From Pseudooceanicola sp. (GTDB lineage: Bacteria; Pseudomonadota; Alphaproteobacteria; Rhodobacterales; Rhodobacteraceae): a stretch of 64,000 nucleotides of DNA. The stretch lies in the NCBI RefSeq assembly GCF_029213205.1, contig NZ_JARGNH010000005.1:1-64000 (forward strand), given 5' to 3'. This document shows positions 44,604-54,568 of the stretch, in pieces (positions within the stretch are counted from its first letter, which is position 1; each line of letters begins with the position of its first letter). Position numbers and translations under genes: made by a program. Under the pieces are notes generated by a model. The model saw only the letters and a program-made list of their open reading frames with translations, searched no databases and was not told where the DNA came from.

Positions 44604-46865
44604 ATGACACGCCCCCGCAACCGGATCACGCCGGAAGATGCGCTGCAATTCCACCTTGAACCGTCGCCGGGCAAGCTGGAGATCGCGGCCACCGTGCCGA
44701 TGAACACTCAGCGGGATCTGAGTCTGGCTTACTCGCCTGGCGTCGCCGTACCCTGCGAGGCGATTTTCGAGAATCCGGAGACCGCCTATGACTACACCAC
44801 CAAGGGCAACCTGGTGGCGGTGATCACCAATGGCACCGCGGTACTGGGGCTCGGCAACCTCGGGGCGCTGGCCTCCAAGCCGGTGATGGAAGGCAAGGCG
44901 GTGCTGTTCAAGCGCTTTGCCGATGTGAACTCCATCGACATCGAGCTCGACACCGAAGACGTCGACGCCATTGTGAATGCGGTAAAGCTGATGGAGCCGA
45001 CCTTCGGCGGTATCAACCTCGAGGATATCAAGGCGCCGGAATGCTTTATGATCGAGCAGCGGCTGAAGGAGCTGATGGACATTCCGGTGTTCCATGACGA
45101 CCAGCACGGCACGGCAGTGATCTGTGCGGCGGGGCTGATCAACGCCCTGCATATCAGCGGCAAAAAGATCGAGGATTGCCGGATCGTGATGAACGGTGCC
45201 GGCGCTGCCGGCATTGCCTGTGTCGAGCTGCTGAAACGGATGGGCGCGAAGCATGAGAATTGCATCGCCTGTGACACCAAGGGGGTGATCTATCAGGGTC
45301 GCACCGAGGGTATGAACCAGTGGAAATCGGCGCATGCGATCACCACAGATCTGCGCAGCCTCGAAGAGGCGATGGTCGGGGCGGACGTGTTTATCGGAGT
45401 CAGCGCCAAGGGCGCGGTGACGGCCCAGATGATCGCCAGCATGGCGCCAGATCCGGTGATTTTTGCGATGGCCAATCCCGATCCCGAGATCACCCCGGAA
45501 GAGGCGCATGAGGTGCGCTCTGACGCCATCGTGGCCACCGGCCGCTCGGATTATCCGAACCAGGTGAACAACGTTTTGGGCTTTCCCTACCTGTTTCGCG
45601 GCGCGCTCGACATCCATGCCAGGGCGATCAACGACGAGATGAAGATCGCCTGCGCCGAGGCGCTGGCGGCGCTGGCGCGTGAAGATGTGCCGGACGAGGT
45701 CGCCATGGCCTATGGACGGACGCTGAAATTCGGGCGTGATTACATCATCCCGACGCCCTTCGACCCTCGGCTGATCCACAGGATTCCGCCCGCCGTTGCC
45801 AAGGCCGGGATGGAGACCGGGGTGGCGCGACGGCCGATTATCGACATCGATAGCTATAAACAGAGCCTGAAAAGCCGGATGGACCCGACCGCGAACATCC
45901 TGCGGTCGATCAACCTGCGGGCCCGCAATGCGCAGGCGCGAATGATCTTTGCCGAGGGCGATGATCCACGGGTGCTGCGTGCGGCGGTCAATTACCAGCG
46001 CTCCGGCTTTGGCGAGGCTCTGGTGGTCGGGCGCGAAGCAGAGGTCAAGGCCAAGCTGGAAGAGGCCGGGTTGGCCGATGCGGTCGACGAGCTGCTGATC
46101 GTGAATGCGGCGAATACCGAGCATCTGGAGACCTACAAGGACTTCCTCTATCAGCGGTTGCAACGCAAAGGCTTTGATCGGATCGATATTCACCGGCTGG
46201 CGGCGCGTGACCGGCATGTGTTCAGCGCGTTGATGCTGGCGCATGGTCATGGCGATGCGATGATCACCGGCGCGACCCGGAAATCGGCACATGTGCTGGA
46301 CCTGATCAACCACGTTTTTGACGCCGATGCGGCGCATGGCGCGGCCGGGGTCACCGCGCTGCTGCACAAGGGCCGGATCGTGCTGATCGCCGACACGTTG
46401 GTGCATGAATGGCCGAACGAAGAGGACCTGGCGGATATCGCCGAACGCGCCGCCTCGGTGGCACGGGATCTGGGGCTTGAGCCGCGGGTGGCCTTTGTCA
46501 GCTTTTCCACCTTTGGCTATCCGATGTCGGAGCGGGCCGAGAAAATGCATATCGCCCCCAAGGTGCTGGAACAGCGCGGAGTCGATTTCGAATTCGAGGG
46601 CGAAATGACCGTCGATGTGGCGCTGAACATGACGGCAGCGAAATATTACCCGTTCTCGCGCCTCACTGGCCCGGCCAACATCCTGGTGGTCCCGGCACGG
46701 CATTCGGCGAGTATCAGCGTGAAGCTGATGCAGGAAATGGCCGGGGCGACGGTGATTGGCCCGATCCTGGCGGGTGTGGAGAGCCCGATTCAGATTTGTT
46801 CCACCGGTTCGACGGTGAACGACATTCTGAACATGGCGCTGCTGGCCGCTTGCAAGGTCGGCTGA
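44604..46865 (+). CDS. maeB: NADP-dependent malic enzyme (MaeB type, with phosphotransacetylase-like domain)
   Basis: A 753-residue enzyme that oxidatively decarboxylates malate to pyruvate. The N-terminal malic enzyme domain (about 1-430) shows [26 protein letters not shown] with catalytic-site neighbours, [11 protein letters not shown] for metal binding and [15 protein letters not shown] for the cofactor. The C-terminal domain (about 440-753) resembles phosphate acetyltransferase and is regulatory in MaeB proteins ([13 protein letters not shown]). GGGAGA and AAAGG precede the ATG. A 13-base palindrome (CCCAAGCCTTGGG, 44574-44586) lies just upstream and could be an operator. The kinase gene follows after one base. 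Confidence 0.95.
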   Translation: MTRPRNRITPEDALQFHLEPSPGKLEIAATVPMNTQRDLSLAYSPGVAVPCEAIFENPETAYDYTTKGNLVAVITNGTAVLGLGNLGALASKPVMEGKAVLFKRFADVNSIDIELDTEDVDAIVNAVKLMEPTFGGINLEDIKAPECFMIEQRLKELMDIPVFHDDQHGTAVICAAGLINALHISGKKIEDCRIVMNGAGAAGIACVELLKRMGAKHENCIACDTKGVIYQGRTEGMNQWKSAHAITTDLRSLEEAMVGADVFIGVSAKGAVTAQMIASMAPDPVIFAMANPDPEITPEEAHEVRSDAIVATGRSDYPNQVNNVLGFPYLFRGALDIHARAINDEMKIACAEALAALAREDVPDEVAMAYGRTLKFGRDYIIPTPFDPRLIHRIPPAVAKAGMETGVARRPIIDIDSYKQSLKSRMDPTANILRSINLRARNAQARMIFAEGDDPRVLRAAVNYQRSGFGEALVVGREAEVKAKLEEAGLADAVDELLIVNAANTEHLETYKDFLYQRLQRKGFDRIDIHRLAARDRHVFSALMLAHGHGDAMITGATRKSAHVLDLINHVFDADAAHGAAGVTALLHKGRIVLIADTLVHEWPNEEDLADIAERAASVARDLGLEPRVAFVSFSTFGYPMSERAEKMHIAPKVLEQRGVDFEFEGEMTVDVALNMTAAKYYPFSRLTGPANILVVPARHSASISVKLMQEMAGATVIGPILAGVESPIQICSTGSTVNDILNMALLAACKVG

Positions 46866-46866
46866 G

Positions 46867-47739
46867 GTGACGATCTGGTGCCTTGGGTCGGTCAATGCCG
46901 ATCATTTCTACAAGGTGCCTCATCTGCCCGGGCCGGGCGAAACCATCGCCGCGCGGGACTATGCGCGCGGCCTCGGCGGCAAGGGCGCCAATATGGCGGT
47001 CGCCGCGGCCCGTGCCGAGGCGCGGGTCGAACTGATCGGGGCCATCGGGCCAGATGGCGGCTGGATGCGTGACAGGCTGGCTGGATATGGCGTGTCATTG
47101 ACGCACCTGGCCGGCTCTGAAACCGCCTCGGGTCATGCGCTCATCGCGGTGGATGAGGCGGGTGAGAACCAGATCACCCTTTTTCCCGGTGCCAATCGCG
47201 GCCTTGAGGTTTCGCAGGTCACGGCGGCGCTGGGCCAGGCGGTGCCGGGTGATCTGTTCCTCTGTCAGAACGAAACCAACCTGCAGGCCGAGGCGGCGGA
47301 GCTGGCCCGGGCCAAGGGGTTGCGGGTGGTCTATGCCGCCGCTCCGTTCGAGGTCACGGCGGTGCAGGCGATGCTTGGGCTAACCGATCTGTTGGTGCTG
47401 AACGCGGTCGAGGCGGCGCAGCTTGAGGCGGTCCTCGATCAGCCGCTCACCGCGTTGCCGGTGCAGGATATCGTGGTGACTCTGGGGGCCGAGGGCATGC
47501 GCTGGATCGATACTGATTCAGGCAAAATCAAAGATTTTCCGCCGATCCCGGTGCGGGTGACGGACACCACCGGCGCGGGCGATACCTTTACCGGTTATCT
47601 GGTTGCGGGTCTGGATGCAGGCGCGGAAATGGCAATGGCGATCACCCGCGCCGGCAAGGCCGCTGCGCTGAAAGTTACTCGTTCAGGCACCGCCGATGTG
47701 ATCCCGACTCTGGCCGAGGTCGAGGGCTGGACGCCCTAA
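46867..47739 (+). CDS. PfkB family carbohydrate kinase, ribokinase-like
   Basis: A 290-residue sugar kinase of the PfkB/ribokinase family. The first signature is [20 protein letters not shown] with [15 protein letters not shown], and the second is [19 protein letters not shown] with the catalytic Asp and anion hole. The form is closest to ribokinase (RbsK), but the substrate cannot be proven. The start is GTG at 46867, one base after the maeB stop, so the two are co-transcribed. It ends nine bases before the convergent msrA. Confidence 0.85.
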   Translation: MTIWCLGSVNADHFYKVPHLPGPGETIAARDYARGLGGKGANMAVAAARAEARVELIGAIGPDGGWMRDRLAGYGVSLTHLAGSETASGHALIAVDEAGENQITLFPGANRGLEVSQVTAALGQAVPGDLFLCQNETNLQAEAAELARAKGLRVVYAAAPFEVTAVQAMLGLTDLLVLNAVEAAQLEAVLDQPLTALPVQDIVVTLGAEGMRWIDTDSGKIKDFPPIPVRVTDTTGAGDTFTGYLVAGLDAGAEMAMAITRAGKAAALKVTRSGTADVIPTLAEVEGWTP

Positions 47740-47748
47740 CCATCGCGC

Positions 47749-48393
47749 CTAATGCCCGACAAATGGCGCATCGTTCCCCCACAGCGCCTTGATCCGGCCA
47801 TCGCGGCCGCAGGCGTCGCGGTAACTCTTGTAGGCGCGGGATTGTTTCTGCGGGCCGAACCGGGTCAGCACCATTTTGGTGCCTTTGTAATAATCCTGAT
47901 GATAGGCCTCGGCCTTGGTAAAGGGCCCGGCGTTCAGGATCGGGGTCACGATCTTGCGGCCCAGTTGCGCCTGCGCTTCGGCCTTGGCCTTTTCTGCGGC
48001 GGCCCGTTGCCCTGGGTTAGAGACAAAAACTGCGGTACGATAGCTGTCGCCGCGATCACAGAACTGGCCACCGGCATCGGTCGGATCGACCGAGCGAAAG
48101 AAATGGTGCAGCAGGGTGTCGAGGCTGACCTTGGACGGGTTGTAGGTGATTCTCACCGCCTCGTAATGGCCGGTGCCGCCCTTGGTGACCTGTTTGTAAG
48201 TCGGATTGGCGGTCTTGCCGCCGGTGTAGCCTGACACCACCTCGCGCACCCCGGGGACGGATTCAAAATCGGATTCGACGCACCAGAAACAGCCGCCTGC
48301 GACGGTCAGGGTGGCGGATTGCGCGGCGGCTTGGCTGGCAAAGGCGAGGGCCAGCAGCAGCGAGGCCGCCAGAGACGAGATCAATCGGGTCAT
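47749..48393 (-). CDS. msrA: exported peptide-methionine (S)-S-oxide reductase MsrA
   Basis: A 214-residue methionine sulphoxide reductase with a signal peptide. The first 25 residues ([20 protein letters not shown], then QAAAQ) end in a typical signal-peptidase site, so the enzyme acts in the periplasm. The catalytic motif is AGGCFWCVE with cysteines at about 35 and 38. [15 protein letters not shown] and AYHQDYY with the substrate-pocket Tyr and Asp follow. GGAGG is 7-8 bases before the start at 48393; a longer in-frame start lacks support. The reductant for a periplasmic MsrA is not evident here. Confidence 0.92.
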   Translation of the reverse strand: MTRLISSLAASLLLALAFASQAAAQSATLTVAGGCFWCVESDFESVPGVREVVSGYTGGKTANPTYKQVTKGGTGHYEAVRITYNPSKVSLDTLLHHFFRSVDPTDAGGQFCDRGDSYRTAVFVSNPGQRAAAEKAKAEAQAQLGRKIVTPILNAGPFTKAEAYHQDYYKGTKMVLTRFGPQKQSRAYKSYRDACGRDGRIKALWGNDAPFVGH

Positions 48394-48514
48394 GGAAAAT
48401 CCTCCGGGTTGCAGGCATTCTGGCGCCAGCACGCGGGCGAACCAAACCGGAATACGCCAGGTCACGCGGGTTTGAGCGGGCGTGATCAGATGGCCGGGCC
48501 AAAAGGGGGCGGGG

Positions 48515-49372
48515 ATGGATTTGTTGGGCGACATCGGCGGCAGCCACAGCCGCTTTGCCCTTGCGCAGAATGGGACGATCGTTGCCGACAGCCTGCGCCG
48601 GTTGAACAATGACGATTTCCCTCGGTTTGACGCAGCGCTGGCGGCCTATCTGGCCGAGGTGTCGGCACCGCCGCTGTCACGGATAGCGCTGGCCGTCGCC
48701 GGGCCGATGACCGGGCGGCGGATCACCATGACCAACCGTGACTGGTCGGTTGATGGCACGGCCCTGGCGGCGGATGGCGCGCGGGTGGTGTTGATGAACG
48801 ACCTGACGGCGCTGGGTCTGGCCGTGCCGGTATTGGGGCAGGGCAGCCTTGAGACGATCAGCGCAGGCATCGCCGAGGGGCCAGGTCAGGCGCTGGTGCT
48901 GAACCTTGGCACCGGGGTGAATATCGCCGCGATAAGGCTGACGGAGACGGGCGCGATCCGGTTCGAGTCTGAATATGGACATGCCGCGCTGTCCGCCCCG
49001 ATTGCCGAAGAGGCGCGGCGGGTATTCGGAGAAAAGCCGCGCTTTCCCACGGTAGAGAGTCTGTTTGGTGGGGTCGCGCTCAATTCTCTGGGGGTGGTGC
49101 TGGACCGACCCGAAGCCGCCGAGATCGGTGCGATGCTGGGGTTGCTGGTGCGCGACCTGGCGGTGACGTTGCTGCCGCGTGCTGGGCTTTATCTGTCAGG
49201 CGGAGTGGCGCGGGCGCTGATGGCGGGGCCAGGCCGAGACGGATTCACCGGGGTCTTGGGCCGCCCCTTTGAGGCTGCCACCGGTATCCAGCATCTGCCG
49301 GTCTGGCTGATTACCGATGACCTTGCGGCGTTGCGCGGTTGTCTGGCGGCGCTGGGCAGCGCCGCCGTTTAG
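48515..49372 (+). CDS. glk: glucokinase
   Basis: A 285-residue ATP-glucose phosphotransferase of the bacterial Glk type. The phosphate-binding loop is [12 protein letters not shown] at the N-terminus. [12 protein letters not shown] carries the Asn-Asp catalytic region and [12 protein letters not shown] is the adenosine loop. [10 protein letters not shown] contains the sugar-binding Glu and His. GGCGGGG precedes the start. It is divergent from msrA and convergent with argG, four bases apart. Confidence 0.85.
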   Translation: MDLLGDIGGSHSRFALAQNGTIVADSLRRLNNDDFPRFDAALAAYLAEVSAPPLSRIALAVAGPMTGRRITMTNRDWSVDGTALAADGARVVLMNDLTALGLAVPVLGQGSLETISAGIAEGPGQALVLNLGTGVNIAAIRLTETGAIRFESEYGHAALSAPIAEEARRVFGEKPRFPTVESLFGGVALNSLGVVLDRPEAAEIGAMLGLLVRDLAVTLLPRAGLYLSGGVARALMAGPGRDGFTGVLGRPFEAATGIQHLPVWLITDDLAALRGCLAALGSAAV

Positions 49373-49376
49373 GGCG

Positions 49377-50594
49377 TTATTTCAGGCGGCGGCTGCGTGC
49401 CGCCAGAAGCTTCAGGCGCAGCGCGTTGAGTTGGATGAACCCGGCCGCGTCCTTCTGGTCATAGGCGCCGGCGTCGTCCTCGAAGGTCACATGCGCCTCG
49501 GAATACAGCGAGTGATCCGACCAGCGGCCGACGCAGGTGGCAGAGCCTTTGTAAAGCTTCAGCCGCACCGTGCCGGTGACATGCTCCTGGCTCTTGTCGA
49601 TGGCGGCCTGCAGCATCTCGCGCTCGGGGCTGAACCAGAAGCCGTTGTAGATCAGCTCGGCATAGCGGGGCATCAACGAATCCTTCAGGTGCCCCGCGCC
49701 GCTGTCCAGCGTGATCTGCTCGATGCCGCGATGCGCCTCCAACAGGACGGTGCCGCCCGGCGTTTCGTAGATGCCGCGCGATTTCATGCCGACGAAGCGG
49801 TTTTCCACGAAGTCGAGCCGCCCGATGCCGTGCTTGCCGCCCAGTTCGTTCAGCCGGGTCAGGATCGTGGCGGGCGACAGCGCCTCGCCGTTGATCGACA
49901 TGGCGTCGCCCTTTTCAAAGCCGACCTCGATATATTCGGGCTCGTTCGGGGCGTCCTCGGGGTTCGCCGTGCGCTGGTAGACGTATTCGGGCGCGGCCTC
50001 GGCCGGGTCTTCCAGCACCTTGCCCTCGGAGGAGGTGTGCAGAAGGTTGGCATCGACCGAGAACGGCGCCTCGCCGCGCTTGTCCTTGGCGATCGGGATC
50101 TGGTTCTTCTCGGCGAAGTCCAGCAGCCGGGTGCGGCTGGTCAGGTCCCATTCGCGCCAGGGTGCGATCACCTTGATGTCGGGGTTCAGCGCATAGGCCG
50201 CCAGTTCGAACCGCACCTGGTCATTGCCTTTGCCGGTGGCGCCATGCGCCACTGCGTCGGCGCCGGTCTGTTCGGCGATTTCGACCAGCCGCTTGGAAAT
50301 CAGCGGCCGGGCGATTGAGGTGCCCAGCAAATACAGCCCCTCATAGAGCGCATTGGCGCGGAACATCGGGAACACGAAGTCGCGCACGAATTCCTCGCGC
50401 AGATCTTCAATAAAGATTTCCGAAGCGCCCATCATCTCGGCCTTGGCGCGGGCTGGCTCCAGCTCTTCGCCTTGGCCGAGGTCGGCGGTGAAGGTCACGA
50501 CCTCACAGCCGTATTCGGTCTGAAGCCATTTCAGAATGATCGAGGTGTCGAGGCCGCCGGAATAGGCGAGCACGACTTTCTTGGGCGCGGACAT
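49377..50594 (-). CDS. argG: argininosuccinate synthase
   Basis: A 405-residue enzyme joining citrulline and aspartate in arginine synthesis. The N-type ATP pyrophosphatase loop is [17 protein letters not shown], and [28 protein letters not shown] and [14 protein letters not shown] are family blocks. Of two adjacent ATGs, 50594 is used because GGGGAA is then five bases away. Its phenylalanine codons are nearly all TTC, unlike its neighbours (see findings). Confidence 0.96.
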   Translation of the reverse strand: MSAPKKVVLAYSGGLDTSIILKWLQTEYGCEVVTFTADLGQGEELEPARAKAEMMGASEIFIEDLREEFVRDFVFPMFRANALYEGLYLLGTSIARPLISKRLVEIAEQTGADAVAHGATGKGNDQVRFELAAYALNPDIKVIAPWREWDLTSRTRLLDFAEKNQIPIAKDKRGEAPFSVDANLLHTSSEGKVLEDPAEAAPEYVYQRTANPEDAPNEPEYIEVGFEKGDAMSINGEALSPATILTRLNELGGKHGIGRLDFVENRFVGMKSRGIYETPGGTVLLEAHRGIEQITLDSGAGHLKDSLMPRYAELIYNGFWFSPEREMLQAAIDKSQEHVTGTVRLKLYKGSATCVGRWSDHSLYSEAHVTFEDDAGAYDQKDAAGFIQLNALRLKLLAARSRRLK

Positions 50595-50635
50595 CATGTT
50601 CCCCTTTGCGATATCGCGGCTGGCGATACCGGTTT

Positions 50636-51043
50636 TCATCGGGCGGGGCAAGGCGGCAGGATTGGCGAATGTGGCGCATCGTGGCGGCAATCCGGCGGGC
50701 AGGCACGCAGCGGGGTCAGAGTGATGCGCAGACGGCGCGGCAATTCCTCCAGGTAAATCTGCCGGGATTTCCAGTACGTGCGGGCGATTTCGCCCAGGTC
50801 GATCTCGTCCAACCGCTGGCCGTCGATCGTCGCCTCGCCCTGCTGGCACAGGGCTGCCACGGCGGTGAACCCCATCGTCACGGCGCTGCCCCGCAGGTAA
50901 TGCAATTGCCGGGCCAGGGCTTCATCCGGCAACAGCGCGTCGACCACGTCATCGGCGTCAGACAGGAACAGCTTCGCTACTTCGATAAAATCGTCAGGCC
51001 CGATTTCCGCGATCAATTCATGGGCTTTTGACCAGTCGATCAT
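50636..51043 (-). CDS. Hpt (histidine phosphotransfer) domain protein
   Basis: A 135-residue protein, mostly one four-helix Hpt domain. The phospho-accepting His is at residue 48 in [20 protein letters not shown], a variant of the usual AHxLKGSA motif. A proline-rich tail ([19 protein letters not shown]) follows. GGAAAG precedes the ATG at 51043. It is divergent from the receiver-phosphatase gene at 51214 and so probably passes phosphate to or from that receiver; no kinase gene lies nearby. It is 41 bases upstream of argG on the same strand. Confidence 0.8.
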   Translation of the reverse strand: MIDWSKAHELIAEIGPDDFIEVAKLFLSDADDVVDALLPDEALARQLHYLRGSAVTMGFTAVAALCQQGEATIDGQRLDEIDLGEIARTYWKSRQIYLEELPRRLRITLTPLRACPPDCRHDAPHSPILPPCPAR

Positions 51044-51213
51044 GGCAATTTCTTTCCTGCTGCGACGCGGGTCTAGGGCGCAGCATTTAATAAATCCTTC
51101 AAATCGCACCGGTTCTGACCGGGCAGCGATTCATGCCCCGTTAAATCTTGCGGGTTAGGGAGGGCCCGCCCTGTCTCGGGCAGGATCGGGGTGCAAGCGT
51201 GCGAAGGGGCCAG

Positions 51214-52476
51214 GTGCAATCAGATCGGGCGCAGACGGATCCCTCAGCCGCGTCGCGTTTGCCGGTGCGTCGGGTTCTGGTGGTCGATGACAACCCGTTT
51301 CAACGTCGGATCGTCAGCGCGATGCTCAGCCGCTGGGGTTATGATGTGGTCGAGGCCGGATCGGGGGTCGAGGCGCTGAGCGAATGCGCCGCCACAGCGC
51401 CGGATATGGTGATCAGCGACTGGATGATGCCGGGCATGGACGGGGTGGAATTCTGCCGTGCCTTTCGCCAGCTGGCGCGTGAGGATTACGGATATTTTAT
51501 TCTGCTCACCTCAAAGGGCGAAAAGGATCATGTTGCCGAGGGGCTGAACAGCGGCGCCGACGATTTTCTGACCAAGCCGTTAAATCCGGTTGAATTGCGC
51601 GCCCGGCTCAGGGCTGGGGAGCGGATCCTGTCGATGCAGGCCCAATTGCAGGACAAGAACCGGCAGTTGGCGGTGGCGTTGAGCGACTTGCAGGCGATCC
51701 AGCTTCTGATCGATTCCGATCTGGTCGAGGCGCGCAAATTGCAGCAATCGCTGGTGCGCGAACGGTTCCGCGACTTTGGACCGGCGCAGGTGTCACTGGC
51801 CCTCAGCCCGGCGGGGCATGTCGGCGGTGATCTGGTGGGATTCATCCCGGTTGGCGAGGATTGTGTCGTGCTTTACGCCATCGATGTGGCCGGGCATGGG
51901 ATTTCGTCGGCTTTGATGACCGCACGGCTGGCCGGCTACCTGTCAGCCTCAGCCCCGGAGCAGAATCTGGCGCTCACCCGTGGCGCGGAAGGCGCGCCGC
52001 TGGCGCGGCCGCCTGCCGAGGTTGCGGCGCGGTTGAATGCCGTGGTGCTGAATGACATGCGGGTGGATCACTTTTTCACCTTGGCGCTGGCGATTTGCGA
52101 TTTGACCAGCGGCGAGGTCAGCCTGGTGCAGGCCGGGCATCCGCACCCGCTGATCCAGCACCGCGACGGTCGCCTGACCGAGGTTGGCGCGGGCGGGTTG
52201 CCGATCGGGCTGCTGCATGACGCCAGCTATGACGAGGTGCGGTTCCAACTGGCGCCTGGCGACCGGCTGTTGATCCTGTCCGACGGGGTCACCGAATGCC
52301 CCGGGGCGCATGGCGGGCTGCTGGGTGAAGACGGGCTCAAGGTGGTGTTGTCGGGTCTGTCCGAGGTGCGCGGTCCGGCGCTGCTCGATTCGCTGATCTG
52401 GACGCTGGCAGAGATCAATCCGCAGCCGGATTTCCCTGACGACATTTCCGGTATCATGCTGGAGATTGGCGATTAG
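51214..52476 (+). CDS. response regulator with C-terminal PP2C (SpoIIE/RsbU-type) phosphatase
   Basis: A 420-residue protein of two domains. The receiver (about 18-135) has VVDDNPFQRR, phospho-acceptor Asp69 in ISDWMMPGMDG, and the Lys of FLTKPLNP. A short coiled-coil linker (MQAQLQDKNRQLAVALSDLQ) leads to a PP2C phosphatase (about 200-420) with GGDLVGF, DVAGHGISSALMTARLAGYL, SDGVTEC and DDISGIML carrying the metal ligands. Such proteins dephosphorylate anti-anti-sigma or similar partners. GTG at 51214 with AAGGGG is chosen; TTG at 51148 and GTG at 51199 are alternatives. No STAS or RsbW gene lies nearby. Confidence 0.85.
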   Translation: MQSDRAQTDPSAASRLPVRRVLVVDDNPFQRRIVSAMLSRWGYDVVEAGSGVEALSECAATAPDMVISDWMMPGMDGVEFCRAFRQLAREDYGYFILLTSKGEKDHVAEGLNSGADDFLTKPLNPVELRARLRAGERILSMQAQLQDKNRQLAVALSDLQAIQLLIDSDLVEARKLQQSLVRERFRDFGPAQVSLALSPAGHVGGDLVGFIPVGEDCVVLYAIDVAGHGISSALMTARLAGYLSASAPEQNLALTRGAEGAPLARPPAEVAARLNAVVLNDMRVDHFFTLALAICDLTSGEVSLVQAGHPHPLIQHRDGRLTEVGAGGLPIGLLHDASYDEVRFQLAPGDRLLILSDGVTECPGAHGGLLGEDGLKVVLSGLSEVRGPALLDSLIWTLAEINPQPDFPDDISGIMLEIGD

Positions 52477-52910
52477 CCGCGCAGCAACGCCCGCAACAAC
52501 GCCCGCTCGCCCTCATTCGCCAAGAGGTCGAGTGCGGTGTTCGTCCGTGTCCAGATCGCACTGTGCCCCGGCTCACTCGGCGGGCCGAGTGGGCGCACCG
52601 GTCGGGCGATGTAGATGGTGCAGATCTTTTCCGCCCAGAGGTCGTATTCCGGCATGAACACGAAACGGCGAAAGGCCGCGATCCGGCGCGGCCCGGCAAT
52701 CGACCAGCCGGTTTCCTCAAGAACCTCGCGATGCAGGGCGCGCAACGGTGATTCGCCCGGATCAATGCCGCCGCCGGGCAGCTGGAATTCCGGCTTGGGC
52801 TCCGCCTGAAAGGTCAGCAGCAGGCTGTCGGCCTGCGGCAGAAAAACGTAGACGCCGGGGCGGGGCGTATAGGTGATATCGGGCCGGACAGCTTCGCCAT
52901 AACGCCGCAT
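52473..52910 (-). CDS. Nudix hydrolase
   Basis: A 145-residue Nudix pyrophosphohydrolase. The Nudix box is seen as GGIDPGESPLRALHREVLEETGW (the Gx5Ex7REUxEExGU pattern) at about residues 48-70. LPGGG precedes it. Substrate is unknown. AAGGAG is about nine bases before the ATG at 52910. Its 3' end overlaps the convergent phosphatase gene by four bases and its start is divergent from hslO. Confidence 0.85.
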   Translation of the reverse strand: MRRYGEAVRPDITYTPRPGVYVFLPQADSLLLTFQAEPKPEFQLPGGGIDPGESPLRALHREVLEETGWSIAGPRRIAAFRRFVFMPEYDLWAEKICTIYIARPVRPLGPPSEPGHSAIWTRTNTALDLLANEGERALLRALLRG

Positions 52911-52992
52911 TGTGATCGCTCCTTTTCCGGGGCCATCCTTGTCGGGGCCGACCTTGCACGGTATGGCAGGGACAGGCGCAAAGGACACCCCG

Positions 52993-53973
52993 ATGAACAT
53001 AGGCTCCAAATTGGCATGGGACGATACGGTTCTGCCGTTCCAGCTCGACAATTCGGACATCAGAGGCCGGGTTGCACGACTTGACGGCGTGCTCGACGGC
53101 ATTCTGAAGCAACACGATTACCCCCCGGTTGTCGAGGCGCTGGTGGCGGAAATGGCGCTGCTGACCGCGTTGATCGGGCAGACGATCAAACTGCGCTGGA
53201 AATTGCAGCTTCAGCTGCAAACCGACGGTCCGGTGCGGATGATTGCCACCGATTATTATGGCCCTGATGCCGAAGGTGCCCCTGCACGGATTCGCGCCTA
53301 TGCCAGCTATGACCGCGATCGGCTGCAGGGCGATGTTCCGATGGATCAGGTCGGCAAGGGCTATTTTGCCATCGTGATCGACCAGGGCGCCGGGATGACG
53401 CCCTATCAGGGGATCACCCCGGTCGCGGGCGACAGCATTGCCCGCAGCGCCGAGGCCTATTTCGCCCAGTCCGAGCAGCTTCCGACCCGCTTTGCGCTCA
53501 GCTTTGGCCGCTCGATCGAACCGGGCGGTGACGAACATTGGCGCGGCGGCGGGGTGATGATTCAGGCCATGCCCAAGGCCTCGCCGCTGTCGGGCGGCGG
53601 ATCGGGCGACGCCGGGTTGATCCTCGCCACCGACCTGGTCGATGGCGATCAGGAGGAAGATTGGACCCGGGTCAATCTGCATCTCGATACCGTTGAAGAG
53701 CTGGAGCTGACCGGCCCCAATGTCGCGCCCACCGATCTGTTGGTGCGGCTGTTTCACGAGGAAAATCCGAGGGTGTTTGACGCCCAGCCGGTGCGCTTTG
53801 GCTGCTCGTGTTCCGAGGACAAGGTGCGTCAGAGCCTGTCGATCTATTCGGCCAAGGACATCGCCAAGATGACCACCGAAGACGGCAAGGTCACCGCTGA
53901 TTGCCAGTTCTGCGGCGCCCATTACGAGATGGACCCGGCCAGCGTTGGCTTCGAGGCGACCAAAGATGCGTGA
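52993..53973 (+). CDS. hslO: redox-regulated holdase chaperone Hsp33
   Basis: A 326-residue chaperone switched on by oxidation. The C-terminal zinc centre has FGCSCSEDKV and CQFCGAHY, the CxC...CxxC set of four cysteines. The N-terminal domain has LTALIGQTIKLRWKLQLQLQ and the DQVGKGYFAIVIDQG segment. AAGGA precedes the ATG at 52993; a longer frame upstream overlaps the divergent Nudix gene's promoter. Its stop overlaps the next Nudix gene by eight bases. Confidence 0.94.
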   Translation: MNIGSKLAWDDTVLPFQLDNSDIRGRVARLDGVLDGILKQHDYPPVVEALVAEMALLTALIGQTIKLRWKLQLQLQTDGPVRMIATDYYGPDAEGAPARIRAYASYDRDRLQGDVPMDQVGKGYFAIVIDQGAGMTPYQGITPVAGDSIARSAEAYFAQSEQLPTRFALSFGRSIEPGGDEHWRGGGVMIQAMPKASPLSGGGSGDAGLILATDLVDGDQEEDWTRVNLHLDTVEELELTGPNVAPTDLLVRLFHEENPRVFDAQPVRFGCSCSEDKVRQSLSIYSAKDIAKMTTEDGKVTADCQFCGAHYEMDPASVGFEATKDA

Positions 53974-54568
53974 TTGGGCGGAGCGGATCCGCGCGGCCTT
54001 GGTCGAGGACGGCGGCGCCACATCCGATTATGAGCTGAATCCAGGCGTGTTTGTCCCGGATAAGCCGACCCGCCCGGCAGGGGTGCTGATCCCGATCGAG
54101 GAGCGTGATGGCCGGCTCTGGGTGATCCTGACCAAACGCTCTTCGGCGTTGAAGCATCATCCCGGGCAGATCGCCTTTCCCGGCGGCAAGGTCGATCCCG
54201 GCGATGCCGATGCGACCGCCGCCGCACTGCGCGAATCCGAAGAAGAGATCGGATTGCCGCGCGACAATGTCGAGGTTCTGGGCTGCCTGCCTGAACATGA
54301 CACGGTGACCAATTTCCGCATTCGGCCGGTGGTTGGCCGGGTGCTGGCGCCGTTTGATTTTCGCCCCGAACCGGGTGAGGTCGAAGAGGCATTCCGGGTT
54401 CCGCTGGCGCATCTCTGCACCCCGTCGAAATATTCCACCGCCGGGCGGCGCTGGCAGGGGCGGACCCGCAGCTATCACATCGTACCCTATGGTCCCTATT
54501 ACATCTGGGGCGCAACGGCGCGAATGTGTCGGGTGCTGGCTGACCGGCTGGGACCCGACGGGATATGA
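53966..54568 (+). CDS. CoA pyrophosphatase-type Nudix hydrolase
   Basis: A 200-residue Nudix enzyme of the NudL/CoA-pyrophosphatase type. The marker HHPGQIAFPGGKVDPGDADA precedes the Nudix box (AALRESEEEIGLP). PLAHLCTP-like and SYHIVPYGPYYIWGATARM segments close the fold. CoA pyrophosphatases split CoA or its oxidised forms into phosphopantetheine and ADP. The ATG at 53966 lies in the end of hslO. Its stop overlaps the cca gene by four bases. Confidence 0.87.
   Translation: MRDWAERIRAALVEDGGATSDYELNPGVFVPDKPTRPAGVLIPIEERDGRLWVILTKRSSALKHHPGQIAFPGGKVDPGDADATAAALRESEEEIGLPRDNVEVLGCLPEHDTVTNFRIRPVVGRVLAPFDFRPEPGEVEEAFRVPLAHLCTPSKYSTAGRRWQGRTRSYHIVPYGPYYIWGATARMCRVLADRLGPDGI

Noticed and set aside
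41829-46895. A single 1688-codon open frame on the minus strand
   Set aside because: Only the part up to 44474 is MutS. The rest is antisense to maeB, a clear malic enzyme, and has low-complexity His/Arg/Gln-rich composition.
53752-53767. parS-like TGTTTCACGAGGAAAA inside hslO
   Set aside because: Only the left half matches; the right half departs at several positions.
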